DNA of 64,000 nt from Symbiodinium natans (GCA_905221605.1 CAJNDS010002455.1:157501-221500); one strand, 5' to 3'. Numbered from the stretch's first letter, positions 1 through 8,610 are shown. The notes: a model not told the origin generated them from the sequence alone. A program made the numbers and translations.

Positions 1-3000
1 CTGGGGGATGATGACCGTCGATATCTGTTGGAGCAGGAGCGCATGATGAAGCCAGGACCTCTGGAAGGGAAGGGTTTCAGTTCTCCATACTGGGACCCGG
101 CCCTGAAGAATTCACCCAAGCATTATAGGCAGTTCATACAGAAGCTGGACAGTATCAAATACCTCAACTATACCCTCCATCCGGTTGCGCACGCGGGGAT
201 GTTTTTCGTGTACAAGTCGGATGGACGCCGGCTCAGGCTCATCGTGGACGCCCGTCCTGCGAACGAGCTCTTCCGGGACCCACCAGGCGTCAGCCTTTCC
301 ACGGCTGAGACCTTCTCGAGATTTCAGTATGTTCCTACAGACCTGAAGGAATACATCGAGCAGTCTTCGCAGCGCAAGGCCGGGGTGTCTTTCGGGCTGT
401 CAGACATCCGAGATTGTTTTCACCGCATCCGTCAACCAGCCTGGCTCTCTAAACACTTTTGCCTTCTCCCGATCAAGGCGAAGTATGTCGGGCTCTCCGG
501 GGCTGTGCTGGAGGGCGTGAGGTTGGAGCCCGATTCCATGGTCTTTCCTATGCCGGGCTCGTTGTGCATGGGGTTCTCGTGGTCACTCTATTTTGCGCAG
601 CGAATAAGTGAACAACTCATGCGCCAGGTGCCGGCTCTTGCTGGGAGCCATCTGGCCAGTGATCGTGGCGCCCCAGTCTCATTTTCTGATGGAGATCCTG
701 AGCGCACTCACCATTACGTTTATGTAGACAATCTGGGGGTCATGTCATTGTCAGAGGAGAAAGTCGCTGCAGGGCTAGATCAGCTTACGAAGGTCTTCAA
801 TGACAAGGGGCTCCTGTTGCATGGGGGCGAAGTAGGCCAGGAATCCGTCCGGGCCTTGGGGGTTGAGTTGAACGGGGCCTCCCTCACCACGACTTTGACT
901 CCCGAGCGCTTCCATCGAGTGCGGGCAGGTCTCCGCGCTCTTCTTCGTCGAGGGCGATGCTCAGGCCGTGCACTTGAAAGGGTAGTTGGACACTGCACTT
1001 ATTGCGGACTCCTGAATCGGGGTACCTTGTCAGTCTTTCATGCCGTCTACAAGTTCATACAGAAGCACTACGAGCAGAGTGCGGCACTTTGGCCCTCTGT
1101 GAAAGTGGAGATAAGGGTGTTTGCTGGCTTGATGAGCTTCCTTGTGTGTGACTGGACGAGGCCATGGTCCGAGGTCGTCTACGCCTCAGACGCCAGTGAA
1201 GAAGGCTTCGGAGTTTGCAGTGCGCGTTGGAACGCACTCGAGGCAAAGAATGCTGGCGACGTCAAGGAAAGATCGAGGTTCAGGCGATCGGGGGGCCACA
1301 ACGCCAGAGAGAGCGCTCTGTCTTCTGCAGGCTTTGTAAAAGATGGTGTCACCGGTCAATGGCGGGCAGGTGAGATGCGATCAGAGGAGTACCTCAATGC
1401 AGCAGGCTGGGAGATTGATGATTCCTTCCCAGAAATCTCGGGTGCGCTCCTCTCCAAAAGTGCTTGGGACATCGCTCAGGCTGGAGAATGGAGCCGACCT
1501 GAACACATCGTACATCTTGAAGCCAGGGCCTTGGTGAAGAGCTTTGAGATCTCAGTTGAGAAGGGTGGACATGGGCGGTATAGACAACTGCTCCTTTCAG
1601 ACAGCATGAGCGCAGTTTTGGCCTTCGAGAGGGGAAGAGCTCGAAACTTTCGCATCCTTCGACATATCAGGAGACTTTACGCTACAGCTTTGCTCTATGA
1701 TGTTGATGTGCACTTTCGGTGGATACCGAGCGAACTTAACCCCGCAGATGGTCCTAGCCGACTGGCCTCGAAGGTGGAAAGCAAGTCCTTGTTGAGTCAG
1801 CTGCCGTTGGCGTCGTTTCATGGCGCCCAACGCGCCTGGGACGAAGAGGGTTCGGACCCTGCTGCCCGAGACCTCGCCCCGAGGTCCCGGGCCAAAGCGG
1901 ACAAGGACGCTGGCGCTCCCCTCCAGGCAGCAAGAGCCAACTGGCGCCAGGACCAGCAAAACACTACCCAAACAGGACTTGGTCGAAGAACTTCGCAGCA
2001 AGAACTTGCCGGGCGTTGTCGACCTCGGCAGCGTGGGCGAGCGGCGCGTCCTGCGGGTGACCAAGGGCGATGTGGACCAGAACGACAGTTCCAGCAGTAC
2101 TTCAGAACCAGTGGAGTCCAAGAAACAGACCCGACTTTTGGCCCGGAGGTCAAGGAGGCGAGTGAGGAAGTATGTGACAGAGCTGATGGAAGCAGCCGAC
2201 CAGGGTCTGAGCCTTCTGGAGAAGAAGGCCGTGACTGCCAAGACGGAGGCCTACTACACGAAGGAGTACGACCTGTTTTTGCTTGCGGCAACGGCGGGCG
2301 CCAAGAAAAGGGCGAGTTTCCTGGTGGCCAACCCTGTCTTGCTGGACGGTGTAGCGCACAGGGGCGACAAGGTGCTGGCGGCCATTATGCACCGCCACCC
2401 GGCCTTTGGCCGCTTGGGTTCGCTGAAGTTGCCCCGAGCATGGCGGAGCCTCAAAGGTTGGCGTCGCCTGGCACCAGGGCAATCCCGGCTGGCCTTTCCA
2501 CTGGCGGTATGGGCGGCGCTGGCGTGCGAGATCAAGAGATTGGGCCATCCACGCATGGCAGTCTTCCTTCTCGTCGGCCTCAGCTCCTACGCCAGGCCGA
2601 GCGAGCTTTTGAGATGCCTGGTCGCCTGTCTGGTTCCGCCGGCCGCTCAAGTGGCAGCGTCCTGGAGTTTGGTTCTCAACCCAGAAGAGGAGGGGGTGCC
2701 GTCCAAAGTGGGCACGTACGACGAGAGTGTAGAGTTAGACTCTCCTTGGCTGCAGCCTTGGGGCCCCCGGGTCTTCCGGGCCCTTACAGCTCAAGATGCT
2801 GCGACGCGACTCTGGGACTTCCAGTACTCAGACTTTGTGACTGTCTTCGACTTGGCCGCCAACCATATCCAGGTTCCAGTGATGCCGTACCAGTGGAGAC
2901 ATTCCGGTCCCTCTATCGACGTCAGCCGAAAGTTGCGAAATCTTGTCGAGGTGCAGAAACGCGGAAGATGGAAGCGACTGGCCAATGTGGCCCGGTACGA

Positions 3001-3882
3001 GCGCAGCGGACGGCTCGCAATGAACTTCAATGCTCTGCCGACTGCTGTTCAGCGCCATTGCCTCCACGCCGAGCAACAGCTCGCGGGTGTGATGAGTGGC
3101 ACCATCCCCGCTCCCAAGCCTTCGTTAAGTGGCGTGGGCACAGGGGATTCTTCGTGATCGACCTCTTCTCCGGGACCGGAGGCGTGGCAAAGTCCGTGCG
3201 TCGCCTCGGCTTCGCAGCCAAAGAATGGGACTTGCAATTTGGCCCACAGTTTGACCTCACTCAGCCTTCTGCCCTAAAGAAGCTCAAGCATTTTATCCGC
3301 TCCGGATATGTGCTGGCGGCTATGTTAGCGCCACCCTGCACTAGTTTTTCAGTTGCTCGAGATCGCACAAAACAGCTTCGCTCGTGGGACAAACCGTGGG
3401 GGATCTGGGACATTGAGCTTTCTGAGAAGGAGCGGGACAGTCTGCTAGCTGGGAACAGGTGTTGTAGGGCAGCCTTGCACATCATCAAATGGCTGGATGA
3501 GTTGCGCTTGCCTTGGATACTTGAACACCCGAGGTCTTCAAGGTGCTGGATCCTGCCAGAGATCCTTCGGATCGCAAACGCGCCCCACACACAACTGATT
3601 CATACTGATTTCTGCCAATGGGGTAAGCCCTGGAAGAAACCCACCACTCTGCTGGCAGGTCATGTTGATGCGCTGGATGCTGCTCGTCTTCAGCGGCAAT
3701 GCTCAGGTTGTGGTGGGCTTTGCTCCCGCACTCACAAGCGGCACTTCCAACTCACAGGCAGTGGCCCTCATGCAGTACCTTGGACACGCCTCGCGCAACC
3801 TTACCCGAAAGACCTATGTGACCAGCTTGCTTGGGTCCTCACTGCGCCCTACCACGTTAACCCGCCCTCCCATCCCCTGTGA
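1..3882 (+). CDS. DIRS-like retroelement polyprotein: RT, RNase H and C5-methyltransferase-like domain (5' truncated by window)
   Basis: The frame is open from base 1, so the N-terminus lies outside the window. Residues are counted from base 28. Reverse transcriptase motifs: SDIRDCF with Asp near 126 and 129, MPGSLCMGFSWS, and the catalytic YVYVDN (YVDN near 232-235). RNase H follows: YASDAS (Asp near 388), LEARALVKSFE, LLSDSMSAV and NPADGPSRL. From nt 3150 the same frame encodes a C5-cytosine-methyltransferase-like domain: motif I IDLFSGTGG (about 1045), motif IV APPCTSFS with candidate catalytic Cys (about 1104), and EHP at about 1166 where the family usually has ENV. The stop is TGA at 3880-3882. 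Between 1810 and 3150 this frame reads low-complexity sequence and is probably not translated as such; the recombinase lies there in frame +2. RT plus RNase H plus tyrosine recombinase plus methyltransferase is the DIRS-group composition. In classical DIRS elements the methyltransferase is Dam-like, so a C5-like one is unusual. No frameshift signal was identified. Confidence 0.85.
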   Translation: MGDDDRRYLLEQERMMKPGPLEGKGFSSPYWDPALKNSPKHYRQFIQKLDSIKYLNYTLHPVAHAGMFFVYKSDGRRLRLIVDARPANELFRDPPGVSLSTAETFSRFQYVPTDLKEYIEQSSQRKAGVSFGLSDIRDCFHRIRQPAWLSKHFCLLPIKAKYVGLSGAVLEGVRLEPDSMVFPMPGSLCMGFSWSLYFAQRISEQLMRQVPALAGSHLASDRGAPVSFSDGDPERTHHYVYVDNLGVMSLSEEKVAAGLDQLTKVFNDKGLLLHGGEVGQESVRALGVELNGASLTTTLTPERFHRVRAGLRALLRRGRCSGRALERVVGHCTYCGLLNRGTLSVFHAVYKFIQKHYEQSAALWPSVKVEIRVFAGLMSFLVCDWTRPWSEVVYASDASEEGFGVCSARWNALEAKNAGDVKERSRFRRSGGHNARESALSSAGFVKDGVTGQWRAGEMRSEEYLNAAGWEIDDSFPEISGALLSKSAWDIAQAGEWSRPEHIVHLEARALVKSFEISVEKGGHGRYRQLLLSDSMSAVLAFERGRARNFRILRHIRRLYATALLYDVDVHFRWIPSELNPADGPSRLASKVESKSLLSQLPLASFHGAQRAWDEEGSDPAARDLAPRSRAKADKDAGAPLQAARANWRQDQQNTTQTGLGRRTSQQELAGRCRPRQRGRAARPAGDQGRCGPERQFQQYFRTSGVQETDPTFGPEVKEASEEVCDRADGSSRPGSEPSGEEGRDCQDGGLLHEGVRPVFACGNGGRQEKGEFPGGQPCLAGRCSAQGRQGAGGHYAPPPGLWPLGFAEVAPSMAEPQRLASPGTRAIPAGLSTGGMGGAGVRDQEIGPSTHGSLPSRRPQLLRQAERAFEMPGRLSGSAGRSSGSVLEFGSQPRRGGGAVQSGHVRRECRVRLSLAAALGPPGLPGPYSSRCCDATLGLPVLRLCDCLRLGRQPYPGSSDAVPVETFRSLYRRQPKVAKSCRGAETRKMEATGQCGPVRAQRTARNELQCSADCCSAPLPPRRATARGCDEWHHPRSQAFVKWRGHRGFFVIDLFSGTGGVAKSVRRLGFAAKEWDLQFGPQFDLTQPSALKKLKHFIRSGYVLAAMLAPPCTSFSVARDRTKQLRSWDKPWGIWDIELSEKERDSLLAGNRCCRAALHIIKWLDELRLPWILEHPRSSRCWILPEILRIANAPHTQLIHTDFCQWGKPWKKPTTLLAGHVDALDAARLQRQCSGCGGLCSRTHKRHFQLTGSGPHAVPWTRLAQPYPKDLCDQLAWVLTAPYHVNPPSHPL
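1820..3157 (+). CDS. Tyrosine recombinase of the DIRS-like element (overlapping frame)
   Basis: This 445-codon frame (+2 relative to the RT frame) begins inside the RNase H end and stops just where the methyltransferase begins. The N-terminal 80 residues are basic and low in complexity. The C-terminal half has the tyrosine-recombinase landmarks: box I SSYARPSELLRC with Arg near residue 259; box II PYQWRHSGPSID with Arg near 360 and His 361, but Tyr in place of the usual first His; and KRGRWKRLANVARYERSG with candidate nucleophile Tyr near 393. DIRS-group elements use such an enzyme, instead of a DDE integrase, to insert a circular cDNA. The true start is uncertain: ATG at 1820 is the first in frame, but a frameshift from the RT frame is also possible. 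No disabling stop or indel is visible, so this copy may be recent. Confidence 0.82.
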   Translation: MAPNAPGTKRVRTLLPETSPRGPGPKRTRTLALPSRQQEPTGARTSKTLPKQDLVEELRSKNLPGVVDLGSVGERRVLRVTKGDVDQNDSSSSTSEPVESKKQTRLLARRSRRRVRKYVTELMEAADQGLSLLEKKAVTAKTEAYYTKEYDLFLLAATAGAKKRASFLVANPVLLDGVAHRGDKVLAAIMHRHPAFGRLGSLKLPRAWRSLKGWRRLAPGQSRLAFPLAVWAALACEIKRLGHPRMAVFLLVGLSSYARPSELLRCLVACLVPPAAQVAASWSLVLNPEEEGVPSKVGTYDESVELDSPWLQPWGPRVFRALTAQDAATRLWDFQYSDFVTVFDLAANHIQVPVMPYQWRHSGPSIDVSRKLRNLVEVQKRGRWKRLANVARYERSGRLAMNFNALPTAVQRHCLHAEQQLAGVMSGTIPAPKPSLSGVGTGDSS

Positions 3883-6021
3883 ACACCCGTGCTTTGGGGG
3901 TGGCTTGGGACACAGACATAGATATGGGCGCAGCTTACGATGCTTGGCATTTTCTTGCAACCATTGCTGCTACGATCTTCGTGGCTCATGGTCCTTGCTA
4001 CGCGCTGACCGAGCAGGTTGGTCTTGAGAAAAGTGAGGCCGCGAGTGAGGGTTGGAATGCAATCTGTTTTTGTTTTTGTTTTGGTTTTTGTTTAATATGA
4101 TTTTTATGTTATTATTATTCTTTTGGGGGGTGGGGAGGGGGGGTGGGTGTTGGGTTTTGTTGTTCTGAACTGAGGTGTCGGATGATGCGGATGTCGATTC
4201 CTCGATCGCTGTGTTTCGCCGTTTTGTAGTGTTTGCCACTTTCATGCTTGTTTGGGCTGCTCTTGTCTAAGGAGGACATCGACCTTTTCGGGGAGGACGT
4301 TTGCTTCCGAATATGCTTATCTTTTCACTTATTTGTTTTACTCTTCTTGTTATCTTTTCAGGAGCTCAATGTGCCGGCCGAGTTGGCGAACGCCCCGCCG
4401 ACTCAGGTCGTATCTTGGTGTGCATTCTGTTCAGGTTTTGGTGTGCGGGTGAAGGGTGGGAGAGGGGCGACGTGGTGTTGTATGCGTGCTTGGACTCCCT
4501 TGGCTGCTCGTGTTATCCGACTTGCTTCAGGAGAACGCAGGCACGTGGCTTGAGAACGATGCCTGTGACTTATATGTTGTTTTGCAACATTTTTACATGT
4601 ACTTTGTTGTTCCTGGTGTTCTTGATGCTTGTTTGTTTTGAGGCCACGCGGCACGATGATACCTTGGCCGCGTCTCGACTTCGTAGTCCTTTGTGCTGCC
4701 TTTTGTTTTTTCCCTGTACGTGGTGTTGCGTCTAAGGAGCAGCTGGCATACTTCGATGTCGGCGAAGAAGAGGCTTGGCGATGTTGTCTAGTGTGGTGTT
4801 CTGGCTTTCTGTTCTTGCTGGTTTTGCTGGGTTCGTGGTTTTGGGGAGTTGGTAGGGTTTCTTGATTTTGCAGGAGGTGTGTGTGTGTGTGTGCGTGTGT
4901 GTGTGTGTGTGTATTTTTGGTTTTTGGTTTGTTTTTGTTTTGGTTTTTGTTTAATATGACTTTTATGTTATTTTGGGGGGTGGGGGGGGGTGGGTGTTGG
5001 GTTTTGTTGTTCTGAACTGATGTGTCGGATGATGCGGATGTCGATTCCTCGATCGCTGTGTTTCGCCGTTTTGTAGTGTTTGCCACTTTCATGCTTGTTT
5101 GGGCTGCTCTTGTCTAAGGAGGACATCGACCTTTTCGGGGAGGACGTTTGCTTCCGAATATGCTTATCTTTTCACTTATTTGTTTTACTCTTCTTGTTAT
5201 CTTTTCAGGAGCTCAATGGCGAACGCCCCGCCGGCTCAGGTCGTATCTTGGTGTGCATTCTGTTCAGGTTTTGGTGTGCGGGTGAAGGGTGGGAGAGGGG
5301 CGACGTTCTTGGTTTCGTTGTTTTTTTTGTTTCGGACTGAGGAACTGCCCTCGGGCAGCGGCGACGCACCTGTGACTTGGTTTGTATAGTATCTTGGAGC
5401 GTTTCTGAGCTTTTTGTTTGTTGTTGCGTGCAAGGTCCTGGTCCCGCGGCGCTCCGTCTTCGACTCCGACGAGGAGCTCTACCCCGAGCTGCGGGGCCAG
5501 GTGGGAAAGGGTAATGGGGGACGTCGACGGAGTTGAAGGGGTATCGGAGTTGTATTTGGCCTTGTCGTCAGGACGGCTCGCCGACCAAGGTGAGGAGGAG
5601 CTGGGTCTCTTCACCTGCTTTGCTACTGCTACGCTTTCGTTGCTGTTGTTATTGCTTTTTTTGGTTCCTGCCTGTAGGACGGTGGTGGCGAGGGCCGCGT
5701 ACAATACGGACAGGTTGCCCTGTGGCCTCTGCGCCAGGTGCGAGCTCCAGCGGGTCAGAGGCTGGCTCCTTGGACGTTTCTATCCTTCGCTTACAGCATC
5801 TTCCTTCTCCTCTTCTTCGACATCCTGTCCCTGCAGGTCAGCCCATCCGTTCTGATAAGTGCTGCGCGCCCAATCCGCGAAATGCGGTCTTTCGGGGTCT
5901 GCGAAGGGCGGAGCGGGCGCGGCCTAAGGCCAAGCCCGCGGCCAAGCCTGCGGCGAAAGCCAAGGGTAAGGCCAAACCTGCGCCTAAGGCGAGGTTTTTC
6001 CAGCCGCCCCCCAAGCACTGA
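3883..6021 (+). CDS. Small-exon gene 1 (unknown function) ending in LPCGLCARC exon and basic C-terminal exon
   Basis: I do not recognise the protein. Candidate exons, each after an AG and mostly followed by GT or GC: 3883-4016 (hydrophobic, ends ALTEQ; membership least sure), 4272-4298 (EDIDLFGED), 4362-4406 (ELNVPAELANAPPTQ), 4531-4560 (ENAGTWLEND, GC donor), 4643-4682, 4737-4771, 5435-5500 (66 nt, VLVPRRSVFDSDEELYPEL), 5572-5589 (DGSPTK), 5678-5760 and 5837-6021. The last two are best supported because the next gene has the same pair with the same phases. Exon 5678-5760 encodes TDRLPCGLCARCELQRVR and ends at an AG|GCTGG donor. The last exon encodes DKCCAPNPRN followed by a Lys/Ala/Pro-rich tail (KPAAKAKGKAKP) and stops at TGA 6019-6021. 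The CxxC pair could bind metal (inference). The introns are T/G-rich. Exons 4272-4298 and 4362-4406 lie within a segment repeated at 4930-5306. Confidence 0.5.
4071..4473 (+). repeat. Direct repeat, copy 1 (about 400 bp, contains two candidate exons)
   Basis: The segment from the T/G-rich run through GGGGCGACGT recurs almost unchanged at 4930-5306. It carries exon-like EDIDLFGED and ELNVPAELANAPPTQ. Confidence 0.85.
4930..5306 (+). repeat. Direct repeat, copy 2 (14-nt deletion in one exon copy)
   Basis: Second copy of 4071-4473. After GAGCTCAATG it lacks 14 nt present in copy 1 (4372-4385 region), so the duplicated ELN exon (5209-5239) is out of frame relative to copy 1. The 27-nt exon copy at 5119-5145 is unchanged. 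A GT microsatellite (about 4878-4911) lies just upstream. Confidence 0.85.
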
Positions 6022-6058
6022 TTTTCCCTCACCCCCCCCTCCTTCTTCGTAATCTATC

Positions 6059-6110
6059 TTTCTGGATATCTACCTATGTATGTATACATATGTATGCATA
6101 CACATATATA
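6059..6110. repeat. TATG/CATA microsatellite downstream of gene 1
   Basis: Alternating ATGTATGTATACATATG and TGCATACACATATATA, self-complementary. It is followed by scattered degenerate CCCTAAA words to 6240. Confidence 0.7.
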
Positions 6111-6483
6111 AGTTGTCTTTTACCTTTTGCCGTCGGCTAGGCCTTCAATCCTAAACCCTCTAGATTCTAAACCTTCAATGCTATAAACCCAATTCCTATG
6201 TAACTAATCCTTAAACCCTAAACCTGAAACCCTAAACCTAAACTTCATCAGTGCCAAAAATCGCAGTAGTTTGCCTCGTTGTTTTTCTTTTAAGGCTGCT
6301 TTCAGTAGCGCCGTTTCACTCGTCCACGAGCGGTAGGCCTTTTGAATATGCCTGACCCCTGAACCATAAATCTTGACCTCCAAATCTTAAACCTCATAGA
6401 CCCTAGACTCTAAATCCTAAACCATAAGCTCTAAACCTTCCAATTGAGCCCTAAATCCTAAGCTCGCCGGAGGGCCCTGAGCT

Positions 6484-7372
6484 ATGGTCTGTGATACCTG
6501 TAAGGTCCTTATCCCTGCGGATGATAAGGAGTCAGAGGAGTGGCTTCTGAGAGTTTGTATCAATGGTTGGTTCGAGGTCGCGTGTGTCATGAGTTCGGTT
6601 GGGTTGCCTGCACGTCCTAAACTGATTGTTACGGACACTAAAGAAGATCTGGTTTTCGAGCAGGACTTCTGGCGGCAGCTGGGGCTCGACGACAACGCGG
6701 AGGAGGAGGCTGAATCATGTTTCGAAAGATGTGCTTGCTTAATCAATTAGTTCGTGATTTGCTCGAGGAATCCCCCAGGAAGGTGCGCCGCAGGCTCTCT
6801 TGTTTGCTCTTTTCGAGCCTACTTGGTGTCGATGTTTTGTTTTTGGTTTTGTTTTGGTTTTGTTGGGGGTCGGTGGGTAGGGGAGGTAAGTGCCGGTTGC
6901 TGTTTCTGTTTCCCTGCTGGCAGGGGAAGCATGGACACGAGCCAGCTCCCCTGTGGCATCTGTGCGCGCTGCCAGATCGCGTGGATGCGAGGCTAGATGG
7001 GATTTCGGATTCTGTTTTTTTCTATCCTCCTGTGTTTTTTTTGGTTTGCTTTGTTTGCTTTTGGGCTTGTTTCTGCTCTGGCTTGGTATGGCAGGTTCCG
7101 ACCAGCGGAGCAAACGGTGCCTAGCACCCATGCCGCGGAACAGAGTGACCATGCAGCTTCGTAATTCGCAGCTACGGGAGCGGAGAGCCGTCCCCGCTCG
7201 GGCAAAGGCCGCGGTGAAAGCCAAAGCCAAGTACATGTTCATCCGCCCCAATGAACGTGTACTTCAGTTTGCGGGGCATCATTTCGTGTATCAGCCCCCT
7301 CTCCAGAGGGAGGAGAACGAGGATGAGGACGAGGATCGTGAGGATCCTGATGCCCGGGGGTCCGATGAGTGA
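6484..7372 (+). CDS. Small-exon gene 2, paralogue of gene 1 at its C-terminus
   Basis: The first exon opens with ATG at 6484 and encodes about 80 residues (MVCDTCKVLIPADDKESEEW, later RPKLIVTDTKEDLVFEQDFW and an acidic DDNAEEEAE run); it ends before the TAG at 6748. Exon 6924-6991 encodes MDTSQLPCGICARCQIAWMR and ends at an AG|GCTAG donor, equivalent to the GC donor of gene 1. The last exon, 7095-7372, encodes RCLAPMPRNRVTMQ, a basic stretch (RAKAAVKAKAKY) and an acidic tail (EENEDEDEDREDPD), ending at TGA. The last exon begins with the same leftover GT as in gene 1, so the two genes share exon phase as well as sequence. The link between the first exon and 6924 is not resolved; there may be one more small exon near 6760-6777. 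Function unknown. Confidence 0.5.
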
Positions 7373-7719
7373 GTTGTTTTTGTTGTTTCTTACTTATCTC
7401 CTTATTCTCCTATTTACATAACACGTAATCTCATTTTTACAAATACATGAACATATACATCCCCCATCGTCCTCACATTTTTCTGTTGAGCCATTTGAAG
7501 TGCTCACCACATTTGGGCTGCCTTGAGTGGCGCCATTTAAAGCTGACTATATCCCTATGCCTATACCCTAAACCCGAAACCCTAAACCCTAAACTCTAAA
7601 CCCAAAACCCTAAACCCTGAACCCCATTTTTTCAATACCCCCCCAGGGACAAAGATCCCTTGCGCGTTCTTTTCTGCACGTAGGCAAGCTGTGCCTTTAT
7701 GGATATTTTTTCTAGCGTG

Positions 7720-7875
7720 CTTCCGAGACGAGGAGTGTGGGTTCATAGTTCCGTTTCGCAGTGCGGGGTTGTAGCTTGCTTTTATACGCTAGCTTTGGGG
7801 TTGGACGGGCGTAGAAGTGTTGAAGTAGATCTGCATTAATGGGTGTCCTTGCCTTACATCTCCTCGTCTCGGAAG
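7720..7875. other. Long-range inverted repeat (15-bp perfect arms)
   Basis: CTTCCGAGACGAGGA at 7720-7734 is the exact reverse complement of 7861-7875. The arms enclose about 126 bp. Two further hairpins follow directly, so 7700-8050 may be a structured RNA or a foldback element. Confidence 0.6.
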
Positions 7876-7897
7876 CCGCTGCGCGGCCATTATCTTA

Positions 7898-7980
7898 GGG
7901 GAGTTCACAGTTCGAGTTGTCGGTAAAACCGTAGCTAAGGCAGCAGCTAACTGCATAATAAACGGAACTGTGTACTCCCC
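7898..7980. other. Inverted repeat with 16-bp arms
   Basis: Arms 7898-7913 (GGGGAGTTCACAGTTC) and 7965-7980 pair with one mismatch. The loop of about 51 nt contains smaller pairings. Confidence 0.6.
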
Positions 7981-7991
7981 TACGAGACGGG

Positions 7992-8046
7992 CAGGGGGTT
8001 CCTCGGGCGGCACTTCGGTGCCCAGATGCTGCAGAGGAACCCCCTG
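7992..8046. other. Hairpin with inner UUCG tetraloop stem
   Basis: Outer arms CAGGGGGTTCCTC (7992-8004) and 8034-8046 are perfect complements (13 bp). Inside, GGCAC-TTCG-GTGCC (8009-8022) forms a C(UUCG)G hairpin, the most stable tetraloop class. This favours a folded RNA on the plus strand. No coding frame explains the conservation of pairing. Confidence 0.6.
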
Positions 8047-8357
8047 TACCGGCGTGTCGTGCGTAACTATGCCGGGTTGGTTTTAGTGTATAATTAAAAT
8101 AGAAGACATGTGTAGCGGGTGGATTGATATTCGAATAGGCACTTGTCTTTAGTTGTTTGAAGGTTTAGGGTTAAACACACAGAATCTTTGTTGCACTTTC
8201 ACCGGCCTAGCCCCCTTGCTCACCACAATATCGTCTTTTGGGTTGTGCTACATATATATATATATGTATGTATGTATATCTGTTCGGCATAGATTTTAGC
8301 CTACGGGCACGACATAGGATTAGAAGATGTGAGCAAGGGGGTCGTTGACTGCTGCGG

Positions 8358-8394
8358 GTCTGGCCTTTTAATTAGCCCCACTGGGCTTTTTTTT
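8358..8394 (+). other. Short hairpin followed by T-run, copy 1
   Basis: GTCTGGCCTTTTAATTAGCCCCACTGGGC then eight T. A related unit lies at 8561-8610. It resembles an RNA polymerase III-type T-run end or the tail of a short repeat; function not shown. Confidence 0.4.
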
Positions 8395-8560
8395 GGTGTT
8401 TTAACTGGCGTTATTTTTTGAAGGCTGCTTTCAGTAGCGCCATTTAAGACCTTTTGTTGCCGAGCCTGGATGGCTAACTGCATCATGGGAGGTGTTGGTT
8501 TGATATTATGATGTGTGTGTCTATCTTCGTTTGCTTTCTTTGGCCATCTGGGGAACTCGG

Positions 8561-8610
8561 GTCTGGTCCTTAAATTAGCTCCCCTGAGCTGTTTTCCTTT
8601 TTTAATTCGT
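8561..8610 (+). other. Short hairpin followed by T-run, copy 2
   Basis: GTCTGGTCCTTAAATTAGCT then CCCCTGAGCTG and a T-rich run. Same order of elements as 8358-8394, with base changes on both sides of the stem. Confidence 0.4.

Noticed and set aside
3662-4027. Recombinase-like words (YLGHASRNLTRKTY) in a second frame at the end of the methyltransferase
   Set aside because: The methyltransferase frame (WGKPWKKPT, AQPYPKDLCDQLAWVL) explains the same bases, and the real recombinase with all its boxes lies upstream at 1820-3157.
4878-4911. Regulatory element in the GT repeat upstream of the duplicated segment
   Set aside because: It is a simple (GT)n microsatellite with no other supporting signal.
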